The notes under the pieces were generated by a model, which ran no database searches, had not been told where the DNA came from, and was given only the letters and a program-made list of their open reading frames with translations. Below are positions 22,030 through 32,073 of a stretch of 64,000 nt of DNA, piece by piece; positions within the stretch are counted from its first letter, which is position 1; each line of letters starts with the position of its first letter. The DNA is from Phaeodactylum tricornutum CCAP 1055/1 (lineage: Eukaryota; Bacillariophyta; Bacillariophyceae; Surirellales; Neidiaceae). The translations under genes were made by a program, and so were the position numbers. The stretch is taken from the NCBI RefSeq assembly GCF_000150955.2, contig NC_011669.1, forward strand, positions 2,362,993 to 2,426,992, read 5' to 3'.

Positions 22030-23079
22030 TTAGTCGAGGCAGACGAACTCGTGTTGGAAGCCTCCGTTTGGCTGCACGGTAACGATGCGGACACCTCGAG
22101 AACCTCTGGGTTCGGTAAAGTCGTCCGGAATCCCTGTCGACTCGAATACGAGCGACAGTGAACTCGTTATAATCATATCCATACCAAACGCTGCTTTTGA
22201 AACCATATTTTGATGAAAGTGACCCGAAAAGGCCGCCGTTACGCTGTATTGTTCAAACAAGGCCAGCGCTTGCTTTCGATACTGCAATGGTATATGAAAG
22301 TAGCGGTCGGGAAAAGTTGTAGTAGATTCGCCCCATTCTTTGGGAAATGCCGAAGCGCCCGACATTTCGTCATCCGTCTCGTCTTGATGGTACAAAAACC
22401 AGGGATGATGACCAAAGACGAAAACATGCGAGGCCTTTTGCTCCTGTGCGTAGCACAATCTGGATTCCAACCAAGCCAGCTGGTGTTCGTACATTTCCAT
22501 AGCATCGGTTGGGTCACTAAACAAGTTTGTGTTCAGTACAATGTTGTACGTATTCCGTACCCAGAATGCTAAATAATCGTCACCAAAGGCGGCCACGAAA
22601 CGCTGCATCGTGGCAGCGTTGGGACGATTGCCCACGTCGTGGTTTCCGCACACGCATACGAGGGCAATGTCCTCGTGCAAAGCATTCCACGTAGCTTTCC
22701 AATCCCGATTTTGGGCATTTTGAACTTCGTCGCATCGTTCGATTGCGGCGGCATCCCCGCCCGACCAGGTGGCAAAAATGGTCGACTCCATGTCGACGAG
22801 ATCGCCGCACACACAGCAAAAGAGAGGCCGGGGCTCCAGCTTGTTGAGCAGTCGAATGGCATCGCGGCTGTACGCGAGTTCCGTTTCCCATTCGCGGTTC
22901 TGGCTGGCAATGCCTATTTGTGTATCTGCACAGACGATAAAGGTAAACGGATCATTCTGGGTGGCTTGGAGTAACTGCTTCCGCACTTGTTCGTCTTGAG
23001 GCAATAGCGGGTGTACCAGCGTTCGACCGGTCTGTGACGGTTGATACCGAAACGACGGCGACGGGGGGCTCGCATTCAT
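22030..23079 (-). CDS. Calcineurin-like metallophosphoesterase (CPPED1-like)
   Basis: A 349-residue protein with all five metallophosphoesterase blocks in order: CADTQIG (the D-x-Q variant typical of CPPED1 instead of D-x-H), CCVCGDLVD, CVCGNHD, FGHHPWF and SGHFHQN. CPPED1 is a cytosolic Ser/Thr phosphatase that acts on Akt in animals. The substrate here is unknown. No signal peptide or membrane segment, so probably cytosolic. Its stop lies 86 bases from the convergent cyclin gene. Start at the ATG at 23079, with a Pro/Ser-rich leader. Confidence 0.85.
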   Translation of the reverse strand: MNASPPSPSFRYQPSQTGRTLVHPLLPQDEQVRKQLLQATQNDPFTFIVCADTQIGIASQNREWETELAYSRDAIRLLNKLEPRPLFCCVCGDLVDMESTIFATWSGGDAAAIERCDEVQNAQNRDWKATWNALHEDIALVCVCGNHDVGNRPNAATMQRFVAAFGDDYLAFWVRNTYNIVLNTNLFSDPTDAMEMYEHQLAWLESRLCYAQEQKASHVFVFGHHPWFLYHQDETDDEMSGASAFPKEWGESTTTFPDRYFHIPLQYRKQALALFEQYSVTAAFSGHFHQNMVSKAAFGMDMIITSSLSLVFESTGIPDDFTEPRGSRGVRIVTVQPNGGFQHEFVCLD

Positions 23080-23634
23080 GAGAGTCTGATCTTATGGTTC
23101 ACACCACGAAAAGACAAGTCGTAACTACAAGTTGGTCACCTGATTTGCTCTTTGTGGTACTATTTCACAGTCAACAGGATGGGAGAAGATCATGAGACAG
23201 TCAACTCCTGGTTCACCCTGCCCTACCCTACAAGTACCTATTCGGCAAAGAAGCTAGGTCGTCAACCCAACACTTCCAATGCCAATATCAATACCGGGGA
23301 CAAAAACACAGTTTCAATTCCTAGAAGCGAGGCTGCATCGAAGGAAGTAGCTTCGATTGCTGCGATTCATTTCGTTGCTGACACTCAATGTAATATAGCT
23401 CGTCCTTTGGTCAGCACGTTTTGCATCAACAGTAAAACATAGAACCTGTCCAGTTTTGTCTATCAAACTCCGGGTTCTCGACATCAGAAATGTCGAACGA
23501 AAACCCGATGCCTCGCTCACGAATCGAAACCGGGAGCGAGATACCGAGAGCTCCCCTCCCTTACATTGGTAATGTAAACGTTATGGACTAACCATCTCAC
23601 TGGGGGGTCTGCTTCCACAAAACCTGTAGCAAAC
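23080..23634. promoter_or_regulatory. Divergent intergenic region
   Basis: About 555 bases between divergent starts. It has one ACAGTAA heptamer (23429). No gene seen. Confidence 0.4.
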
Positions 23635-25602
23635 ATGAGGCCGAGTTCGTTCTTGACCGCTTCGGTGGAATCCGCGATGCGAGATACTCTCGCGGACCTT
23701 CAGATCCGCTCGCAGGTTCAGGACGTCTTGACAGAACTCGTTGCCGACGTTGAACTCACGGCACACTTGCAGGAACGCGTCGAGCATCATTTGACGATCA
23801 AGTCGTTACAAGTTCGCATGGCACAACACGAGCAAGCGCTAGCTGAAGCTTCATACGTTGAGAACCAAACACGAGAGGAATCGATGACGATGGCGGATCA
23901 GCTTGTACGGGAACTCTGGTCGGTTAGTCGCGAACTCGGCGCGTTGCAAGACTTACGCGCACAACACAAAGAACTCCTGTCGCAACATGATGAAGTCTTG
24001 GCCAACTTGATGCAGACTGAAGAAGATCTAGCGGAAATCCGCGCCCGAGGAGTTCGAGTTGTTGCGGAAAGGAATGAGGGCAGCGGAATGGCGGAAACGG
24101 ACGGCTCCGAATTGCAGCAGCAACCCGCTGCGTCACCTACCACCCTCCCGAAAATATCAGTGTTGGAGCCGCAGCCTCTCCAGCTAATACAAAGTGAAGA
24201 GACGGCGTCTGCCGCGGCACCAGTAATATCAAATACACCCGACGACGCTTCGGCCCCTATTTCAAATTTGAAAGGACAAGACTTTACCGACACCAAGGCT
24301 GTAGAAAATGTGGCCGACGAAAGTGTTTTAAGTGGGTCAAATAGCCAGCTTCTTTCGGAAACACAAGCTATTGACAAAAAATTACCGCCAGTCGCTACTC
24401 CTATTCCTGAACCAGCTGCTACTGCAGTTGTGGAACTTGATGTAGACGACGACAATCCACCGAAGTTGGAAGAGCTCGACACGGAGATTTTAATGAACAT
24501 GTTTGGGTTTCTGGATGCACTCGATATCCTTAACATGGCCCAGACCAACATTACTATGTACAGTCGTGTTGACTCTCTCTTCGGACTGGGTGGAAGTGGT
24601 GCGGAAGCTGCAGATGATTCTTCGACTATTGCCAGCACCGAAATCACTCCTACTCTCAAGACAACTACAGTTGGATCCTCTGATAAAGGAATGCACTCGT
24701 CAGCTACAATGGCCGTAATCCCCCCAATTGACACCGGTAGTATTGGCTCGGCTGGGCCCACAGCTCGCCTTTCTACCACAACTGACACCACGTCGTCGGC
24801 ACCGATCAACTATAGCGCCCCGTCACGTCCCAGCTTGTTTGGACTCTTTAATCAAGCCGCGCAGCGTAGTATCGCCAATGCGACTGCTGGCAGTGTTAGT
24901 GCAAGCAACAGCGCCCCATCGCCCTCTCGTACCACTTCCTTGCACCGTCGCAACTCATCCGCCACTGATGCCGCTCCCATGAATGCAGCCATGGCCAATT
25001 CCATGGCGTCGAAACTTACCGACGCTGAATTGAACGCCATTATTCTCATGACGGAACGACTCAGACAAAAAGAGCTACTGGCGAAACAGCTCACGGACGA
25101 AAAGGAAAAGTTAGCAGCACAACTGGATGGCACGGAAAGCGTCAAGCAGTTTCTCGTTGCCAAAATACGCGATATGGAAACGGCAATCAGCGCTACTGTA
25201 GAAAATGAGACCAAAGTGGCACAGCAAATTGCCAGCGATCAGGAAGTCATTGCATTTCTTGATGGGCGAGTTCAAGACTTGGAAAGGGAAAATACTGTTC
25301 TATTGAAGGAGAAGGCAGCTACTTTTGAGCAACTGCAAAAAGCTCAACAGAATAGTACTGAGAAGGCTGCCGTCATGGGTGATATGCTTCAGTTTGAGCG
25401 AGAAAAACTGTTCGAAAATGAACGAGAATGGAAGGCTACGAAGAAGTTGCTTGTCAAGGAGGTAAAGAGTTGTCGCAATCAAATTGCTGCCTTGCAAGCC
25501 GAATGTGATGGTGTTCGAGAACAAAACGAGATTCTGCGTAAGACAGTCCTTTCGGCGTCACAATCAAGCCCGACAATGGCTAAGGATCGCGTCTACACGT
25601 GA
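23635..25602 (+). CDS. Coiled-coil protein with an F-box-like motif
   Basis: A 655-residue single-exon protein. Residues about 45-145 are helical with heptad character (HLQERVEHHL, VRELWSVSRELGALQDLRA). An Ala/Ser/Pro-rich linker follows. Near 277-312 is an F-box-like stretch (LEELDTEILMNMFGFLDALD, then ILNMAQTN), resembling the Leu-Pro..E-hyd..Ile..FLd..D/L..a..V pattern of F-boxes but not ideal. Ser/Thr/Ala-rich sequence (330-450) leads to a long C-terminal coiled coil (about 462-645). If the F-box reading is right, it could be a SKP1-binding adaptor. Otherwise it is a cytoskeletal or trafficking coiled-coil protein. No enzyme motif seen. Confidence 0.6.
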   Translation: MRPSSFLTASVESAMRDTLADLQIRSQVQDVLTELVADVELTAHLQERVEHHLTIKSLQVRMAQHEQALAEASYVENQTREESMTMADQLVRELWSVSRELGALQDLRAQHKELLSQHDEVLANLMQTEEDLAEIRARGVRVVAERNEGSGMAETDGSELQQQPAASPTTLPKISVLEPQPLQLIQSEETASAAAPVISNTPDDASAPISNLKGQDFTDTKAVENVADESVLSGSNSQLLSETQAIDKKLPPVATPIPEPAATAVVELDVDDDNPPKLEELDTEILMNMFGFLDALDILNMAQTNITMYSRVDSLFGLGGSGAEAADDSSTIASTEITPTLKTTTVGSSDKGMHSSATMAVIPPIDTGSIGSAGPTARLSTTTDTTSSAPINYSAPSRPSLFGLFNQAAQRSIANATAGSVSASNSAPSPSRTTSLHRRNSSATDAAPMNAAMANSMASKLTDAELNAIILMTERLRQKELLAKQLTDEKEKLAAQLDGTESVKQFLVAKIRDMETAISATVENETKVAQQIASDQEVIAFLDGRVQDLERENTVLLKEKAATFEQLQKAQQNSTEKAAVMGDMLQFEREKLFENEREWKATKKLLVKEVKSCRNQIAALQAECDGVREQNEILRKTVLSASQSSPTMAKDRVYT

Positions 25603-25880
25603 AAAATATAAAATAGATGGCGATCGCTGACACTTCCGAGCTCGTGATTGTTCCAACAATCAGTTATTTTGTTGACTCTAAACGCTCTCTATCTACAGTA
25701 AATTGCAGCTCGACTTACGTTGTTGATGATCGTTTTATACAGATGTCCACTTGAATGTTTAGCTATTTCATGGCGTATAAAGCGCCTACAATATTCGATA
25801 GAAGTGTAGGTCTAGTAGTCATTGGAAACGGATAGCTTTATGTTAGAAGAATCCGAACAATCAGTCACCATCTCCGGTCG

Positions 25881-26720
25881 TCATGCCGCAGGGGCATGGG
25901 CATCCCACAGTTGATCTATAAAGCAGCTGTTTAGCGTGAAAAAGTTGTACTCTTCATCGGTCATTTGATACGGGCCAACCCAGTCTAAGGCCGACTTAAA
26001 CATCTTGTACAGATCCGCAGCTTGCGGCAGATTAAAAAATTCTTGATGAATATGCGCAGCGTTCATGCACAGTGCTAGATATAGGGCAATCGTTGAATCG
26101 CCCCGGTGGATTGCATGTGCCGAGAGAACTTGAAACGCCTTTTCGTAAAAGGACAGAGCTTGTAACAAACATTTACTTTTTCCTGTTTCCATACCCATGA
26201 CGTGAAAGGACAGTGCCAGATTAAACAAAATCACCAAGGATATTTCGGTGACTTCCTTGTTCGATGTCAGTTCAGAAGCCATGCAAGTATCAGTTGGCGT
26301 AATTGCAAAGGCCTTGGAGAAAAAGGGCCAAGTAAAATCAATACCAACCTCGGTTTCAAGCATAGTACAAATAGTGCTTGATGGGAAATCTTCGGCCAGT
26401 GAAGGCGACGTCGATGACACAATGCTTCGATCATGGACTCCCACGTGTTCTCTGGCTTCCCCGCCGAATGTCCCTTTTGCAGAGCAATGAATCACGGTGG
26501 TAGAGCAAAAGATCCCAGTCGAAGCAAGTGGGAGAGTTCCACTCCAGGACAAATCGACATCAGATCGCTTCCTGGTAGATGCTTCTTCGCAGGAAGAGAG
26601 ACTATCCTTTAGAAGCGTCAAGCTACCTGATAGGATAGACGCAGCGTCTCGATTGTTGCCGCGACGAAGCTGATACACAGCATGTTGATTCGCTTGGAAA
26701 ATAGCCTCTCGACGATTCAT
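25881..26720 (-). CDS. Unknown protein with TPR-like helical C-terminus
   Basis: I do not recognise a named family. The 279-residue frame is intact. It begins REAIFQANQHAVYQLRRGN, has a Ser-rich middle, and ends in helical pairs that look like degenerate tetratricopeptide units (VILFNLALSFHVMGMETG, LLQALSFYEKAFQVLSAH, ALYLALCMNAAHIHQEFF). Short proteins of this composition occur as multigene families in diatoms, but I infer that from memory. No signal peptide or membrane segment. Its 3' end faces the coiled-coil gene. The ATG at 26720 is chosen as the first Met. Confidence 0.55.
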   Translation of the reverse strand: MNRREAIFQANQHAVYQLRRGNNRDAASILSGSLTLLKDSLSSCEEASTRKRSDVDLSWSGTLPLASTGIFCSTTVIHCSAKGTFGGEAREHVGVHDRSIVSSTSPSLAEDFPSSTICTMLETEVGIDFTWPFFSKAFAITPTDTCMASELTSNKEVTEISLVILFNLALSFHVMGMETGKSKCLLQALSFYEKAFQVLSAHAIHRGDSTIALYLALCMNAAHIHQEFFNLPQAADLYKMFKSALDWVGPYQMTDEEYNFFTLNSCFIDQLWDAHAPAA

Positions 26721-28061
26721 CTTCAACGGTGCCTCAAAATTGAGGAAGAAGAATTATGGCCAGGTTATTGGGAACTGTGCGATGATAACGGTCAAATTAT
26801 GTTAAACCTCGTAGCTGCTTTTCTCGCTTCTTCACAGTCGATTCTTTTTCGGGACGTGTCTAGAACCAAAATTGACGCAAATGCCAGCATTTTTGGAGAA
26901 GTTGAGAATAGATTTTTTGGATAATACGTAGGAAGTTAGTGTAAGAAATCTCAGAATCATATATCCCTTTCTTTGTAGAATTTCTAGAGCGAAAGAAATT
27001 CGCTAACTGGAAGATAGTTCCAGAAATGTTCTTTTTGGCTGAAAGCAAAATATATATTGAAATTATTTACCAAAGATACCACGTACACACAATCTATTCG
27101 TTTTTATTGAGTAGTTACACAAATGTTTCCTAAACCAACCTTTGTTTGCGAACGCGAGACGTCCAATAATTTGCACAGGTTGTTGTTGTTGTATATATCT
27201 GAAGAGCGAGACGACCTTTGTCAGTCTGGATTATGATATGGAGGGCTGAGGTTTTCCGCGTACACAGAAGGTAGGAAGCACGTAGATTCGGAAAAGATAA
27301 TTGGACGCTGACATTGATCGTGGATGCAACGTCAGTACAGAACGAATGAAATGACTGCAATGAGAAGAGCTTCAAAAATAGGAATATCTCTACCCTTGTT
27401 TTATTTGCGTCGACGAGACCATTCTGTTTCGGTGTCGCTGATTTTTTTGCCTCACATTGTTTCTCGCACTCGTTTTATATATGCATCTTCTGTGTCCCGA
27501 ATTCTAAACCCAAGCACAGGGTTGGAATTTGACAATGCAAGCCCTGGTGAAGGAAAAAGACGAGGACTCACACAAACTACTCATCCTGTGCAGGGGAGGG
27601 GGCACGAAGAGCCTGAACAAGCTACGGTAAACGCAGTGACAACATAGTTTGTGACGAACGCGATTGATTGCAAGTGCGACCCCTCCTGGAGTCCGAATTT
27701 GGATTTTTTTGTGTTGGAGCTACCAATGTATAAATTACACTTTTTTTAGTGATGAGCTAGCTGTGCAAAGGGAGCATCCTTTATTTGTAGTTCTTCGGAG
27801 ATCTTGCTCGAGGATCTTGGGTGAAGATCTTATTTGCGGAAACCCAACCAAACCCGATTCGGGAATTTACTGTTACCAGTAGTAGAAATGTCGATCGAGA
27901 CCTAGCCCTACTTTTGAGAGCGCACATCAACAATTTCTGTCCGGCAACACACCGCTGGAGCAACACGCTCCAATCCATCAGAACGACCGGCAAGATAGAA
28001 GTCTCGTGAAGGCGTGTCCTGAATTGGCCGGTCGCAAGTTGTAGAAGTTCAATCGAGGGCG
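26721..28061. other. Long intergenic region, AT-rich in its first half
   Basis: About 1.34 kb between divergent genes. The part 26750-27130 is AT-rich. A few frames near 100 codons exist on both strands, without domain signatures or diatom-like composition. TTACTGT occurs at 27867. I see no tRNA, repeat or coding evidence. Confidence 0.4.
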
Positions 28062-29669
28062 ATGTCGCAAGCTGATGGTTCTCCGGCGGCCGCGGCTTCT
28101 CCCGGCAATGACTGGAGAGTGGCTGTCCAGCAATCCTATCGCAATGGTGAAGTCCGCGAGATAGCCTCAGTCTTGGCTTCACTGGAGCCCGGTGCGTCCC
28201 AATCATCCAAGCTTCGACTCGCGATGCAATTCGAAGACGCTGTTTTTAAAGGAGCCACTTCATTGGCAGATTATAGAAAAAAGCTGACGAAGCGTTTAAA
28301 GAAAGTGCAAAAAACGTACGTCCCAACGGAACCAACGGCCTCTACTCAGACCGAGAAAGAACTGCTGACGCTGCGAACAAAATATGGAGACGCCTTGCGA
28401 TACATTCTGCAGCATTCCGAGAAATCTATTGAAGAAATGCACTCTCGCTACGGAGAAGAAAAAGGAAACCAATTCAAGCAGCACATCGACGGAGTCCGCG
28501 TTTGGATGTCGGATCTTGGACTGCTCGAAAACACTCAGCTCAACGTGACAATGTCGGACCAGCACTTGGAAAAGCTGAAATCACACCTGGAACGACGGGT
28601 GGAAAACATTAGATCCCACGTTGTCAAATTAGCTGATCCTAATCAATTCTTGAAAGAAACCTTGGAAATGACGGAAAAAAACTGTCAAGGCAAGGCCTCA
28701 CGGATTCTGGCGGTGGATACCAGGAAACGATTCGAACAGTTGCAAAAGAAACATGTCGACCCACTCGTAATACTGCAAGACTCGATTGCCCGAGCCCAGG
28801 CATCTGTTCCGATACCAACTCGAACACAGAATAACGATGAGCATGCTGCGTTGGTGCACCTGGACAAAATGCGAGCGGCTTCAACTACGGTATTGGCCTT
28901 CATGATGATGGTAGATAAGAGCGCTGTTCCACGGCAAACTCTCACCAAAGCGCATACGGTCGCAGTCGAAGGCATAGATTTTGTGCGTAAAGTCATGGCA
29001 ACGCACCGCAAGAATACAAAAGAATCCGACGTGACTTTGGAAGACGCCTGGACAAAGCCGCTAGATATACCGACGTCGAGCGTAGAACCAGCTTTGGAGG
29101 AGGACGGCTCACCATTGCCTAAACGCCCCAAACTACAGCCTCGAAAAATTGTCGTTCGTACTGAAGTTTTATTGACTCCAGGCCGCAAAGTGCCTTCCAA
29201 CCTGTTGGCTGCGTTGAAGCGGAAAAGAGCCAGGCTGGTCCGCCCGCCCCCGGATGGCCAAGGCTCTCATCTAATTTTAGAGTTTGGGGAGGCTTTTGTC
29301 ATGACTATTTATATGGCCCCGCTTCTGGTTTCACTCAAAGCTTATTCCAAAAATCCTCCGGGCGAGAGCCATTCATGTGTCCAATCAGCCTCTTGGACGG
29401 CTACGCACGAAGAATTGAGAGACTGGCAGGGGGATTTGTCGGTATGGGGTACGAAGGGACCGTATGAAATTTTGGGCCACGTCGTCGAGGAACGCTTGCG
29501 AGACGCTTCGGCTCACGCCACATATGTGTTGCGAGCTTGCTTTGGCAAGGCTTCAAAGGAAAACGCGGGGGAGTTTGAGCGAGAGATTCTGGAGGCAACG
29601 GCGCTGCTGGAATTTTTGCAAATAGTGCGGACTTCCTACGTCCCAAACTGGGAAGACTCGGACGTTTAA
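28062..29669 (+). CDS. KIX-like domain protein, possibly Mediator-related
   Basis: A 535-residue single-exon protein. The first 80 residues fit the KIX fold of MED15/CBP-type coactivators: DWRVAVQQSYRNGEV, helix, then AMQFEDAVFKGATSLADYRK and LTKRLKKVQ, parallel to the DWR...HVF.KA.T..EYL pattern of MED15. The remaining 450 residues include a helical region (about 90-260), a basic Pro-containing segment with a possible nuclear signal (LPKRPKLQPRK, near 350), and a C-terminal domain I do not recognise. A nuclear transcription-coactivator role is inferred from the KIX-like start only. Confidence 0.55.
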   Translation: MSQADGSPAAAASPGNDWRVAVQQSYRNGEVREIASVLASLEPGASQSSKLRLAMQFEDAVFKGATSLADYRKKLTKRLKKVQKTYVPTEPTASTQTEKELLTLRTKYGDALRYILQHSEKSIEEMHSRYGEEKGNQFKQHIDGVRVWMSDLGLLENTQLNVTMSDQHLEKLKSHLERRVENIRSHVVKLADPNQFLKETLEMTEKNCQGKASRILAVDTRKRFEQLQKKHVDPLVILQDSIARAQASVPIPTRTQNNDEHAALVHLDKMRAASTTVLAFMMMVDKSAVPRQTLTKAHTVAVEGIDFVRKVMATHRKNTKESDVTLEDAWTKPLDIPTSSVEPALEEDGSPLPKRPKLQPRKIVVRTEVLLTPGRKVPSNLLAALKRKRARLVRPPPDGQGSHLILEFGEAFVMTIYMAPLLVSLKAYSKNPPGESHSCVQSASWTATHEELRDWQGDLSVWGTKGPYEILGHVVEERLRDASAHATYVLRACFGKASKENAGEFEREILEATALLEFLQIVRTSYVPNWEDSDV

Positions 29670-30158
29670 TGGCTGAATGCTCTCTCCAGACTATTTATTG
29701 TGTAGATTCTAGGAATACTGCACCATAAAGAAAGATCAGTTCCCTTCAACACTGAGCCTGCCCAGTGGGATAATGTCTAATACAAAAGGTAGTTGTACAA
29801 CGACCTTGTAAGCAATTCACTCCCGATTTTGTAGGCATCTAGTTTTTCTGTTTTGCAGTTAGCGTGATGATTGGATTATTGTGTCGATTGACAGTGAATA
29901 TCATATTCCTGAGATGCAGTGCTTTCATTGGCTCAGAGTATTTATTGATGAACATATAATGCCGGGACTCGGAAATTTGCGCACGGCTGTGCCAACTACC
30001 TTTACGCATGTTTGTTGCTTCGGCGATGTGACAAATGACCATGGTTGTCTTGCGACAAATGCCATCCCGATGGCCGGAACGCATTCACTGTCAATGTCAA
30101 TTCTCATTCTTACACTAGCCTGAATTCGTAACTCCGATAACGGCGCTCTCCTTTCAAG
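29670..30158. other. Intergenic region
   Basis: About 490 bases between two plus-strand genes. It holds the 3' UTR of the KIX-like gene and the promoter of the GPR107-like gene. Nothing else seen. Confidence 0.4.
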
Positions 30159-31730
30159 ATGAAGACTCTGACACCGCGGGGAAGGTCTCGTTTGTTTCTG
30201 ATGTTGTTTCTTCTCGTACTGGAAAGTTCTTACTACGCCCGCGCCACGAAGCATTCCTTCGAGACCTTTAGCGACCGTGGGACGCTCATTGGTCCAGTGG
30301 GTGTGCCGTTCGGCTTCAATTCCGGCGGAACCTTTGAGTTGGAAGTGTTCGATTTCGAATTACAGGTACTAAAAGGAGACGCCACCGAGACACTCAAGAC
30401 GGTCGAGGCGGGCTTTTTCTTGCAGCGTTTCGCAAACGAAGCTGATTTTCGAAAGAAGATGGACGTCTTGCGATCGAACACCGACAAGTGCATCTTTCAG
30501 CACTTGCGTGACGACGACGATGATGAGATACCGAGAGACGAGGAATTTGCCGACGAAGGCTTCGTTCGTACGGCCAAGGATGGCATTTTGCTTTCTATGA
30601 AGAATCGGCAGCTGTGGAAACCAGCAACCCCCTCAATCGACTACACGTTCCAGAAGGAAGAAGGCGGTCTCTACTTTTTGATCTATCAAGTTTGCGGAGG
30701 CTCTACCAAAGAGAAAATTCGATCCACATTTGAACTCAACTTTAAATTCGTCAACTACGATTCATGGGACAATCCGTCTTTTCTGACCGCAGGCGAAATG
30801 AAACTACCGTCCATTTTCTTTTTCTTCGCCATTAGTTACGCCGTTTGTCTCGTCACGTGGATCACCAACATTCTTGCAATTCGCCAAGGCAACGCCGGTC
30901 ACTTTGGTCGCAACGGCCAAGGTGCTAACGTTTACGCAATACACTACCTGATGGCTGTCTTGCTCCTCTTTAAAACGTTAGCTGTCCTGTGCGAATCGCT
31001 GCGTTACCATAAAATCCGGAGAACAGGCCACGCCGAAGTTTGGTCCGTCTTTTACAGCATCTTTGGATTTATCAAGGGCGTCTTCCTCTTTACCGTCATT
31101 CTGTTGATTGGGTCAGGATGGTCGTTTGTAAAACCATGCTTAACGAACAAAGAAAAGAAGTTGGTTGCATTTCTACTTACCTTACAGGTAGTCAACCAAA
31201 TCGCTTTGATTGTCTTGTCTCAGAGAACCGAGGGAGAAAATGCGTTTGAGAAATGGACAGCCGTGTTACACTTGGTAGATATCCTTTGCTGTTGTGCGGT
31301 ATTAGTACCGATTGTATGGCAAGTCAACGCGCTGGAAAAGAGCGTCACGGAAGACGGCGAAAACGATAGTGATTTCCTGGACGATGAAGAGCGAGAGATG
31401 GGCCTCACTAGCGGAACGGATGTTGGTGAAAAAGGTGCTATTTTGGCCAAACTCAAACTATTTCGGGCTTTCTACCTTTTGGTTGTCGCATATATATACG
31501 CTACGCGGATCCTGGTATATCTTTTTGCGACCATCTTAGACTATCATCATCTCTGGGTCCGATATTTTGTAGTCGAACTGGTAACGCTCGTTTTTTACGT
31601 CGTCGTTGGGTTCATTTTCCGGCCTATCAACGACCAAGCAAACTACTCCGGTTTCAAATGTGACGAGGCAGATGATGAACATGTCAGCCTCAAAAAGGGG
31701 ATCGAAATGGCCCAGCGCCGAGTGGACTAA
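30159..31730 (+). CDS. GPR107/GPR108-like seven-transmembrane protein (GOST family)
   Basis: A 523-residue protein with a signal peptide (LFLMLFLLVLESSYYA), then a lumenal GOLD-like beta domain (about 35-200), then seven membrane helices from near residue 210 (KLPSIFFFFAISYAVCLV) to 500. YAIHYLMAVLLLFKTLAVL and GFIKGVFLFTVILLIGSGW are characteristic of the Lung-7TM/GOST family, in which GPR107/108 act in Golgi-endosome trafficking. An acidic loop (GENDSDFLDDEERE) precedes the sixth helix. The C-terminus ends in a short cytosolic tail. Single exon, ATG at 30159. Family and topology are firm. The cell role is by analogy. Confidence 0.88.
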   Translation: MKTLTPRGRSRLFLMLFLLVLESSYYARATKHSFETFSDRGTLIGPVGVPFGFNSGGTFELEVFDFELQVLKGDATETLKTVEAGFFLQRFANEADFRKKMDVLRSNTDKCIFQHLRDDDDDEIPRDEEFADEGFVRTAKDGILLSMKNRQLWKPATPSIDYTFQKEEGGLYFLIYQVCGGSTKEKIRSTFELNFKFVNYDSWDNPSFLTAGEMKLPSIFFFFAISYAVCLVTWITNILAIRQGNAGHFGRNGQGANVYAIHYLMAVLLLFKTLAVLCESLRYHKIRRTGHAEVWSVFYSIFGFIKGVFLFTVILLIGSGWSFVKPCLTNKEKKLVAFLLTLQVVNQIALIVLSQRTEGENAFEKWTAVLHLVDILCCCAVLVPIVWQVNALEKSVTEDGENDSDFLDDEEREMGLTSGTDVGEKGAILAKLKLFRAFYLLVVAYIYATRILVYLFATILDYHHLWVRYFVVELVTLVFYVVVGFIFRPINDQANYSGFKCDEADDEHVSLKKGIEMAQRRVD

Positions 31731-32073
31731 TAGACAAAGTGTGTCACAGTCAGCACTTCAACCCAGAGTTAGCTGGATTCATTGTGGTTCAGCCCGCTTG
31801 TGTCTATATCACTGTCAGCTCAAGGTTCGCATGATTGGTTACGTTACAGAGCTCCAAATTTTATACTCGCGCCTTACTGCTTGGATAATAGTCTCGGAAT
31901 ACCAACACATTAGTGATTTACTTTCAGTTCTAGTAAATTATTATTGTTCTGGGTGGGGAATGAGGAAGGGAAGTGAATGAAATTAAATACAAAATTCCGG
32001 CTGTGCCCCATATGATAGTTAGTTGAGGTCATGCAACAAGTGGAATATAGTAGCAGATATGAACCAGATCTGT
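31731..32073. other. Convergent intergenic region
   Basis: About 340 bases between the 3' ends of the GPR107-like and first LCIB genes. No feature recognised. Confidence 0.4.

Noticed and set aside
27324-27647. Open frame of 107 codons in the long intergenic region
   Set aside because: Low-complexity content, a non-diatom-like composition and no recognisable motif.
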